Origin: Microcystis sp. T1-4
Lineage (GTDB): Bacteria > Cyanobacteriota > Cyanobacteriia > Cyanobacteriales > Microcystaceae
Direction: 5' to 3'
Assembly (NCBI RefSeq): GCF_000297435.1
Contig: NZ_CAIP01000147.1
Coordinates: 1-31,931 of the forward strand
DNA length: 31,931 nucleotides
This document shows, one piece after another, positions 16,739 through 22,035 of the stretch. Numbering within the stretch: the first letter of the stretch is position 1; each line of letters opens with the position of its first letter. The notes under the pieces were generated by a model. That model worked only from the letters and a program-made list of their open reading frames with translations. It made no database searches and was not told where the DNA came from. The translations under genes were made by a program, and so were the position numbers.

Positions 16739-16951
16739 CTATTGCATAGCTTCGATCGAACGTTCTAAGATTTGATCTTGACGTTTTCCTTCTTCTTGGC
16801 GATTTTCAGTTAACAAAACCCGCGCTTTCGCAGTTTCTGCCTCTCCTTCCCCCAAAAGCTCCCCTGTACGAGTTAAGACATTTTCTTCGAGCATTCCTTC
16901 TGCTTGTCGTTCTTGGGTTAGATTGAGACGCGCTTTTTCTTCAATATTCAT
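16739..16951 (-). CDS. Hypothetical 70-residue charged helical protein
   Basis: The product is highly charged (about 17 E, many R, K and Q) and has no cysteine or hydrophobic segment, so it is likely soluble and helical. It contains two related segments, LTQERQAEGMLEENVL (about 11-26) and LTENRQEEGKRQDQIL (about 47-62), sharing the pattern LTxxRQxEGxxxxxxL. AAGGA seven bases before ATG 16951 supports translation. I do not recognise a family. The internal duplication and ribosome-binding site argue that it is a real gene. Confidence 0.55.
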   Translation of the reverse strand: MNIEEKARLNLTQERQAEGMLEENVLTRTGELLGEGEAETAKARVLLTENRQEEGKRQDQILERSIEAMQ

Positions 16952-17175
16952 AAATTTATCCTTGCCACAGGTGCGATCGACTTCTACCTTTAGTCTGACA
17001 CAAATTTAGTATTCCGTATTATTAACTACAGAAAAATTTAGAATCTTACTGGCGAAACTGAGATTTAGGTATTTGTTCTCATTCCTTAAATGGACAGGGA
17101 TCGATCGACCTCAAGCTATACAATAAAACCTATGGAACAATTCCCCAGCTTAATCAAGCTTGTATATCGGGGTAA

Positions 17176-17297
17176 TAAGTAGGGAGGCACAATTATTTGT
17201 AGGATGGGTTAGCGGTAGCGTAACATAATCGGGCGTTGGGTTTCATGCTTCAACCCAACCTACGTTCATCTTATATTTAATTCCACCCACCCACTTA
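17176..17297. mobile_element. MITE-like 122-bp dispersed repeat, copy 1
   Basis: This unit matches 21377-21498 at equal length with about eight mismatches by eye. The ends TAAGTAGGGAGG and CCACCCACTTA are imperfect inverted repeats. An inner pair, GTAGGATGGGTT and AACCCAACCTAC, is complementary at 11 of 12 positions. If the outer TA is a target duplication, this resembles IS630/Tc1-type MITEs (inference). It lies in the 419-base gap 16952-17370, otherwise AT-rich and without a gene, and ends 29 bases before the promoter of the coiled-coil gene. Confidence 0.75.
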
Positions 17298-17326
17298 ATT
17301 ATCGATTGCCTAAACCAAGAGATTTC

Positions 17327-17354
17327 TTGACAGTATCCGATTCTATCGTAATAT
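17327..17354 (+). promoter_or_regulatory. Promoter of the coiled-coil gene
   Basis: A perfect TTGACA (17327-17332) is followed after 16 bases by TAATAT (17349-17354). The ATG is only 16 bases past the -10 box, so the mRNA leader would be very short and no strong Shine-Dalgarno is visible. Confidence 0.55.
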
Positions 17355-17370
17355 CCTATTTGCAGAGCTT

Positions 17371-18048
17371 ATGACCAAAGGTAATTTAAACGATCTCATC
17401 CGTACAGAAGCTAATAAAGAGGTAGAATCCCAAACCTCTCCTTCTCCCAAACGTTCTAAGGAAACAAACGCCACCCTACAGGCAAAAATTAACGACTTGA
17501 CGGCAGAGTTAGAAAAAACCGAGAAAAATGGGCAAACTCTCCAAGAAAAAGTTATTTCTCTGGAAAAAGAACTTAAAGAACAGCTGGAACTCTCTGTCAG
17601 GTTACAGCAGTTACAACAACAGACCGAGCAGTTAGAATCTGTCCTCTCGGAAAAAAACACTTTGGTGGCAAAATTATCGAGTCAATTAAGTCAATCCCAG
17701 ACGGAATTAACCGAGAAAAAACAGTTAATTGAAAAACTATCGAGTCAATTAAGTCAATCCCAGACGGAATTAACCGAGAAAAAACAGTTAATTGAAAAAT
17801 TATCGAGTCAATTAAGTCAATCCCAGACGGAATTAACCGAGAAAAAACAGTTAATTGAAAAATTATATAATCAAATTAAAACCCTAGAAAATAGTCCCAC
17901 TCCCACCCCTGAACCGTCGCCAATTACCAAACCTGCGCCGAAGAAACCCAGTCTTTATAACTTTGAAATGGCAACTTTGGCCCGTTATATTGCCCCCAAT
18001 CCTACCCCGACAGAGTTAACGGATTCCGAAATCGGTTGGTTCGATTAA
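17371..18048 (+). CDS. Coiled-coil protein with three identical 21-residue repeats
   Basis: A 225-residue soluble protein. Residues about 30-175 are a long coiled coil rich in E, K, Q and L. Within it, a 21-residue unit (KLSSQLSQSQTELTEKKQLIE, exactly three heptads) is present three times in a row, encoded by 63-bp copies that are almost identical. A fourth, decayed start (KLYNQIKTLEN) follows. Then come a proline-rich linker (PTPTPEPSPITKPAPKKPS, about 178-196) and a conserved-looking tail (YNFEMATLARYIAPNPTPTE, ending IGWFD). I do not recognise a family; a structural or scaffold role is only a guess. The DUF3288-like gene begins three bases after its stop, so they probably share an mRNA. 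Confidence 0.8.
   Translation: MTKGNLNDLIRTEANKEVESQTSPSPKRSKETNATLQAKINDLTAELEKTEKNGQTLQEKVISLEKELKEQLELSVRLQQLQQQTEQLESVLSEKNTLVAKLSSQLSQSQTELTEKKQLIEKLSSQLSQSQTELTEKKQLIEKLSSQLSQSQTELTEKKQLIEKLYNQIKTLENSPTPTPEPSPITKPAPKKPSLYNFEMATLARYIAPNPTPTELTDSEIGWFD
17675..17863 (+). repeat. 63-bp tandem repeat, three copies, inside a CDS
   Basis: Copies begin at 17675, 17738 and 17801, each starting TATCGAGTCAATTAAGTC. They differ by a base or so at the junctions. The 63-bp period keeps both reading frame and heptad register, so copy number can change without breaking the coiled coil. The near identity suggests recent expansion. Confidence 0.95.
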
Positions 18049-18050
18049 TT

Positions 18051-18341
18051 ATGGTTAGTAAAAATCAAGAACAACAACATCCACAGGAAAGACTCGATCG
18101 CCCGATTGTTGATCAGCTGCTGCAATCAGAACCCAATGATTTAAACTTAGCTGAATGCGCTCGTTTACGCATACGTTATCAAAACTTTCCGGGGGCAAGA
18201 GAAATCCAAAGAGATTTAGATTTAATCCTAGAAAAATGGCAGTTAGATGAAGCTAGTTTATGGGCAAAAACTCGACAACTGCACAGTCACGGACAAGTGT
18301 ATCAAATTCGCCAAAGCGAGGAGCAACAGGATTGGAGTTAA
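18051..18341 (+). CDS. DUF3288-like conserved cyanobacterial protein
   Basis: A 96-residue soluble protein of unknown function. It contains HPQERLDRPIVDQLLQSEP, LAECARLRIRYQNFPGAREI and a QIHxxGQVY-like HSHGQVYQIRQ near the C-terminus, a pattern I associate with the cyanobacterial DUF3288 family. The start is ATG at 18051; a TTG at 18036 would overlap the previous gene and is unlikely. It sits two bases after the stop of the coiled-coil gene, which suggests translational coupling. No catalytic motif is visible. Confidence 0.8.
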   Translation: MVSKNQEQQHPQERLDRPIVDQLLQSEPNDLNLAECARLRIRYQNFPGAREIQRDLDLILEKWQLDEASLWAKTRQLHSHGQVYQIRQSEEQQDWS

Positions 18342-18394
18342 ATTAAGCTATAGGGTTGAAAAAAACACTTGTTCCCTTTCACCTTATCTCAGAA

Positions 18395-18488
18395 AATAAT
18401 ATTATTGTAGGGGCGAATTGCCTTCGCCCTCTTTTAATAACTGCTGTTGCTCACCTATAGGTGAGAGAACGTCACAAATAGGAGATGC
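18395..18488. repeat. Dispersed 94-bp repeat, copy 1
   Basis: It aligns without gaps to 24357-24450. It contains the near-palindrome GGGCGAATTGCCTTCGCCC and the perfect 16-nt palindrome CTCACCTATAGGTGAG (18450-18465). It occupies the convergent gap between the DUF3288-like gene and the glycosyltransferase. Size and structure suggest a MITE or REP-like element. Confidence 0.75.
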
Positions 18489-18502
18489 ACCAAAAATAAA
18501 AC

Positions 18503-19408
18503 CTATAATTTGATTTTATCTAACAATCTCTGAAACGGATTTTTTGGTTTGCTTGCTGGCGGATCTGCGGGGGGATTAGGATCATCTAGATAACGATAAT
18601 ATTTCCAGATATCCCAGTAGGGACATCCCGGTTCAATATGAATTCCTGCCCAATGTAAATATTTTAAGGGCTGATTTAATCTCGGATCGATTAAGATATT
18701 CCCCTGAGATTGAAAATGAGAACTTCCCGCCCAATTTCCCGCTTGACAACCCGGGGCGCGGATAATATTAAACCGATTGGGAACTCGTTTGAGAATGGTA
18801 TAATTAATAATCGGTTGATCGGAGGTTTTTTGAGAAAAATCAAAATATTCTGGATGAGCGGCACATTCTTGAAAAGCACCATATAATTCCTGTTCTGAGA
18901 ACAGATTCTTTTTACTAGCCCAAAAACCACCGTTAAACATTCCAGTTAGATCATTTTCTGTGAAGATTGCTTGTTCTAAAACAATCGGATTAAAGACATC
19001 AGCAATACCTTTTTTGTGTTGGTAATCACAGCAGAGAAAATCGTAGGTATCGAGAAAATTTAGATTATCTATTATTTTTTCAAAAACTACGATATCGGTA
19101 TCGATATAAAGAAATTGATCTAATTCTCCAAACCAACACACCTGCTTGCGAAATTGATTGGGACGAGCAAAGAATTTTTCTCCAAAAATATCATAGATTT
19201 TCTGTGCCAATTTTTCCACTAATTGCAGATCGGGATAGAGAATAACGCCATATTTTTCTGCCAATAAATCGGCAATTTTTTGATAATTATTGTCGTAGGG
19301 AATCAAGATGACGGGAGAATCGGGATCGTACAAACGAATACTATTCATTAATGCGATCGCCTGCTCGATAACTCGGTCATTAGCGGTAATGTAAATTCCT
19401 CGCTTCAT
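18503..19408 (-). CDS. Glycosyltransferase-like protein, Npun_R2821/R2822 family
   Basis: The 301-residue product resembles GT8-type transferases. It opens with MKRGIYITANDRVIEQAIALMNSIR, typical of a GT-A nucleotide-binding fold. A DxD motif, D103-T-D105 in LYIDTDIVVFE, would bind the metal and sugar nucleotide. GMFNGGFWASKKNLFS and LHWAGIH near 250 are also characteristic. The family name comes from Nostoc punctiforme loci; donor and acceptor are unknown. GAGGAT before ATG 19408 supports the start. It lies on the same strand as the GT4 gene, 203 bases downstream of it, with a heptamer repeat between. Confidence 0.85.
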   Translation of the reverse strand: MKRGIYITANDRVIEQAIALMNSIRLYDPDSPVILIPYDNNYQKIADLLAEKYGVILYPDLQLVEKLAQKIYDIFGEKFFARPNQFRKQVCWFGELDQFLYIDTDIVVFEKIIDNLNFLDTYDFLCCDYQHKKGIADVFNPIVLEQAIFTENDLTGMFNGGFWASKKNLFSEQELYGAFQECAAHPEYFDFSQKTSDQPIINYTILKRVPNRFNIIRAPGCQAGNWAGSSHFQSQGNILIDPRLNQPLKYLHWAGIHIEPGCPYWDIWKYYRYLDDPNPPADPPASKPKNPFQRLLDKIKL

Positions 19409-19533
19409 AAATATCCTCGGGGTAAGAGTTAGAAATAATTATATAGCAGTTATCTTAATGGTGAAGTAGAAAGTTTTCTTTTTGGGGAGTCAGCCATCAG
19501 CTTTTTTCTCCCGATATCCCTGTTCACTGATAA

Positions 19534-19561
19534 CTGCTCACTGCTCACTGCTCACTGCTCA
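19534..19561 (+). repeat. CTGCTCA heptamer repeat, four units
   Basis: Four perfect CTGCTCA units are flanked by GATAACTG on both sides, a cyanobacterial-type heptanucleotide tandem repeat. It lies between the two glycosyltransferase genes. Confidence 0.9.
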
Positions 19562-19611
19562 CTGATAACTGAATAGTCGATCGATCTTTCTCTGTCAAAA
19601 AGTTGATGCGT

Positions 19612-20607
19612 TTACTTAAACAGTTTTTTCTTAAGTTTAGCCAGAGAACTCTGCATCCATAATTTTTTAAGTCGCAGGGGTTCTAAACCTTCTATATCAG
19701 CCGGATAGCGTTTTTTAATATCAAAGAAATCATTAATTTCTCTTAAAATTGTTTCAAAACGTGGTAGTAATTTTTCAGGATGATAATCATCGATAAAATT
19801 AGCCGGTAAAGAATTAACGGGAAAATTACGGGCATAATTAAGAATACGTTCCAGATCGTATTGAGTGGAATAAGCCCCGATTTTTTGACAATTGAAACCG
19901 GGATCGAGATAATCGGCTAGGGCGCTATTAACGCTAGAAAATACCGTACAACCACAGGCTAAAGCTTCTAGGGGTGGTAAGCCAAAACCCTCCGTTAAAC
20001 CGTTTACAGCCCAATATTCAGCCGAATCGTAGAGATAAACCCGACTGCGATTGAATAATCCCACTAAATCCTCTACATAGCTATCTAAAACCTTAACGCG
20101 ACAGTGGGGACGGAGGGCGGGAACTAGACGATTGAGAAGATACTTTGAGGATTTGCGCCCCTGTACTAGGACATCGATATCCCTTTGTAAGCCTAAATTG
20201 AGAAATTCTGAGCCAATTTGATTAGGAAGATAGTAAATCAAAGCATTAGGGGCTTTTTCTCCCCAATAACCCATAGTATTACGGCTAACGGTGATAATTG
20301 GTATGCCGGAGGGTAAACGGAAGCCGTAACCTGTACTATGGGCATGATAGATGATATTCTGCGATCGCAATTTTTGCACCAGTTTAGGAAGATCAAAACC
20401 CCAGCTAACCACAAAAATACTGTCATCTGAGTTTATTTTCGCGAGTATATCCTCTAAAAAAGGATAATTTAACTCTTTTTGACGATAAGTCACAATCTGG
20501 GCGGTACAAATTTGACTAGCCAAATTGACGGTTTTCATTTCTGCCCACAGTCCACCCCCACCAAAAGGAGAAGTAGTACCGGGCAAAAGAAAATAGAGGT
20601 TTCTCAT
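19612..20607 (-). CDS. GT4-family glycosyltransferase
   Basis: A 331-residue GT-B fold protein. The N-terminus has LLPGTTSPFGGGGLWAEMK, the acceptor-side glycine-rich loop. The C-terminal half has NGLTEGFGLPPLEALACGC with the EX7E pair E206 and E214 that contacts the nucleotide sugar, followed by TVFSSVNSALADYL. It most likely transfers a sugar to a polysaccharide or glycolipid; the substrate is unknown. ATG is at 20605-20607, without a clear ribosome-binding site. It is probably part of an envelope-glycan pair with the next gene downstream. Confidence 0.88.
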   Translation of the reverse strand: MRNLYFLLPGTTSPFGGGGLWAEMKTVNLASQICTAQIVTYRQKELNYPFLEDILAKINSDDSIFVVSWGFDLPKLVQKLRSQNIIYHAHSTGYGFRLPSGIPIITVSRNTMGYWGEKAPNALIYYLPNQIGSEFLNLGLQRDIDVLVQGRKSSKYLLNRLVPALRPHCRVKVLDSYVEDLVGLFNRSRVYLYDSAEYWAVNGLTEGFGLPPLEALACGCTVFSSVNSALADYLDPGFNCQKIGAYSTQYDLERILNYARNFPVNSLPANFIDDYHPEKLLPRFETILREINDFFDIKKRYPADIEGLEPLRLKKLWMQSSLAKLKKKLFK

Positions 20608-20805
20608 CAGGATAATAGAAGTTTTGGTTAAGCGATAGTTTGGAGACTTGGCTATTCTATACTTAATTATTAAGGTGTGGGGTATCTAAAGGCAATAGTT
20701 GATCGAGCATAAGTGTAATTACTACTAAATAAATTTTTTAGCCTTGAGTCGGCTATCAAGAGACTTAGCTAGTTAATTACAAATTCTGCTAATTAATAAA
20801 TATTA

Positions 20806-20929
20806 ATAAACCGCAACCAGCTAGATAACTGGAATTTCACGGGCAAGCCATTAAGCCTTAAAAGTATTGCTATGCAAGGATCGTAGCCGAAAAAGCCAAA
20901 CTACGGGGTTCCCTGTGGATGCGGTTTAT
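20806..20929 (+). ncRNA. Structured RNA candidate, possibly HEARO/omega-RNA-like
   Basis: A closing helix pairs ATAAACCGCA (20806-20815) with TGCGGTTTAT (20920-20929), ten perfect pairs. Inside are CCAG/CTGG (20817-20832), CACGGG (20838-20843) with CCC-T-GTG (20911-20917), TTGC/GCAA (20867-20877) and CGTAG/CTACG (20882-20905). The ACGGGCAAGCC and CTACGGGGTTCCC segments remind me of HEARO RNAs, the IscB omega-RNA class common as stand-alone copies in cyanobacteria. The folding is seen in the sequence; the family name is from memory and uncertain. No iscB gene is adjacent. It lies in the 438-base gap 20608-21045, upstream of the higBA promoter; 20608-20800 is AT-rich and otherwise empty. Confidence 0.45.
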
Positions 20930-20946
20930 CAGAGAAATTAAAATAC

Positions 20947-20976
20947 TTGACTAGAGGCTTCGCAGTTTGCTATACT
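20947..20976 (+). promoter_or_regulatory. Promoter of the higB-higA operon
   Basis: TTGACT (20947-20952) and TATACT (20971-20976) are 18 bases apart. Transcription would begin near 20983, inside the GCAA repeat, giving a leader of about 60 bases to higB. HigA often represses such promoters, but I see no clean palindrome over this one. Confidence 0.6.
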
Positions 20977-20977
20977 A

Positions 20978-20993
20978 GCAAGCAAGCAAGCAA
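20978..20993 (+). repeat. GCAA tetranucleotide repeat in higB leader
   Basis: Four perfect GCAA units lie directly after the -10 box and just before the AAGGAG ribosome-binding site (20996-21001). A simple repeat here could change length by slippage and alter leader length or expression. Confidence 0.8.
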
Positions 20994-21011
20994 ACAAGGA
21001 GATTATTCGTC

Positions 21012-21137
21012 ATGAAAATAAAACTTAAAAGATTAATAAAAAATTATGCATATTATTTCAAGAGCCACCTTAAGAATTTTTTGGGAAACTCATCCAGAGG
21101 CTCAGGCTGGTTTACGTTATTGGTACAAGCAAGTTAG
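21012..21137 (+). CDS. Possible 41-codon leader frame overlapping higB
   Basis: ATG 21012 lies ten bases after the strong AAGGAG at 20996-21001, better placed than the higB ATG at 21046, which is 44 bases away. The frame runs 41 codons to TAG at 21135-21137, in a different phase from higB and overlapping its first 30 codons. The N-terminus is lysine-rich (MKIKLKRLIKNYAYYFKS). It may be a regulatory upstream frame that limits toxin translation, or merely accidental. No homolog is recognised. Confidence 0.35.
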   Translation: MKIKLKRLIKNYAYYFKSHLKNFLGNSSRGSGWFTLLVQAS

Positions 21138-21354
21138 TCAAGCAAAATGGCAAAGTTTCCAAGATATTCGTCAGGATTTTTCTTCGGCTGACTTAGTGGG
21201 TAATTTTATAGTATTCAACATTTGCGGCAACAACTATCGACTAATAACTTATGTTGATTTTCAACATAGAAATGTTTTCATTAGAAAAATACTAACCCAT
21301 GCTGAATATAATAAAAACCAATGGAAAAAAGATTCGTGGTTCAATAAATATTGA
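21046..21354 (+). CDS. higB: HigB-type mRNA interferase toxin
   Basis: The 102-residue product fits the HigB branch of the RelE superfamily. It begins MHIISRATLRIFWETHPEAQ, with YWYKQVSQAKW, FSSADLVGNFIVFNICGNNYRLITYVDF and the C-terminal HAEYN motif. HigB cleaves mRNA on the ribosome and is neutralised by HigA. Basic residues in the NNYRLI strand and the terminal HAEY fit the usual active-site region. Toxin-first order is normal for higBA. The start is the family-typical ATG 21046, although only a weak AAAAGA precedes it. The distance to the antitoxin gene, 225 bases, is unusually long because of a MITE insertion. Confidence 0.9.
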   Translation: MHIISRATLRIFWETHPEAQAGLRYWYKQVSQAKWQSFQDIRQDFSSADLVGNFIVFNICGNNYRLITYVDFQHRNVFIRKILTHAEYNKNQWKKDSWFNKY

Positions 21355-21376
21355 TCTAAATCTCTGAATCTCCAAA

Positions 21377-21498
21377 TAAGTAGGGAGGAAAAATTATTTG
21401 TAGGATGGGTTAGCGGTAGCGTAACCCATGCGGGCGTTGGGTTTCATGCTTCAACCCAACCTACGTTTATCTTATATTTAATTCCACCCACCCACTTA
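21377..21498. mobile_element. MITE-like 122-bp dispersed repeat, copy 2, between higB and higA
   Basis: This has the same length as 17176-17297 and is nearly identical, with the same inverted ends (TAAGTAGGGAGG and CCACCCACTTA) and inner stem. Flanking bases extend the inverted ends to ATAAGT and ACTTAT. It separates toxin from antitoxin and, if transcribed, would form a large hairpin in the operon mRNA. Confidence 0.8.
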
Positions 21499-21579
21499 TG
21501 AAAACTATAAATTATTAACTAAAAATTTTGTATCTCCTTCAGTCACCCCTATTTAAACCATAAAATTAGAGTTATCTTT

Positions 21580-21975
21580 ATGTTTGCCACTGATAAATAC
21601 TTAGAATTATTAAAGCAATACCCTCCTCGTCCTATTCACAATGAGGAAGACTTAGAAATGATGCAGGAGGTTATTAATCGCCTTTTAGACAAACCCCAAT
21701 TAACGGTAGAAGAAAGGGAATATCTAAATCTTTTAGGGTCTTTAATTTATGAGTACGAGGAAAATCAAGAGCCAATACCTGATATTTATGGACTTGAATT
21801 GTTGAAATTTATATTAGAGGAAAGAAACCTACAAAAGCAAGATTTGCTATCTATTTTTGAAAGTAAGTCAACCCTGGATGATATTCTTGATGGGCAGCAA
21901 GAGTTAACCCCTATCTATATTCAAAAATTAGCCAATTTTTTAAATATATCTCCTGATTTATTTCTTCCTAGTTAG
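21580..21975 (+). CDS. higA: HigA-type antitoxin with HTH domain
   Basis: A 131-residue acidic protein of the COG5499-like HigA group. Residues about 5-60 are helical and acidic (YPPRPIHNEEDLEMMQEVI, LTVEEREYLNLLGSLIYEYE). The C-terminal half is an XRE-type helix-turn-helix, LLKFILEERNLQKQDLLSIF to ILDGQQELTPIYIQKLANFL, ending in NISPDLFLPS. It should bind HigB and autoregulate the operon. The ATG at 21580 has no strong ribosome-binding site. With the MITE upstream, the gene might depend on readthrough or on its own promoter. Confidence 0.9.
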   Translation: MFATDKYLELLKQYPPRPIHNEEDLEMMQEVINRLLDKPQLTVEEREYLNLLGSLIYEYEENQEPIPDIYGLELLKFILEERNLQKQDLLSIFESKSTLDDILDGQQELTPIYIQKLANFLNISPDLFLPS

Positions 21976-21979
21976 ACAT

Positions 21980-22024
21980 AAAAAATGCGCTAGACAGTTA
22001 AATTTATTTCCTGTCTTAACGCAT
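21980..22024 (-). terminator. Intrinsic terminator of shc
   Basis: ATGCG and CGCAT (outer) plus GACAG and CTGTC (inner) form an interrupted stem at 21985-22024. Read on the minus strand it is followed by six T (21980-21985). It lies 12 bases past the shc stop, and the structure may also serve the converging higA transcript. Confidence 0.65.
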
Positions 22025-22035
22025 AGGTTAACAGA

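Noticed and set aside
17675..17863. Regular repeats considered as a CRISPR array
   Set aside because: The 63-bp units are directly tandem with no spacers and are in frame in a coiled-coil gene.
20739..20755. TAGCC/GGCTA hairpin as a terminator of a plus-strand transcript
   Set aside because: The T-run precedes the stem on the plus strand and becomes an A-run on the minus strand, and no gene ends there.
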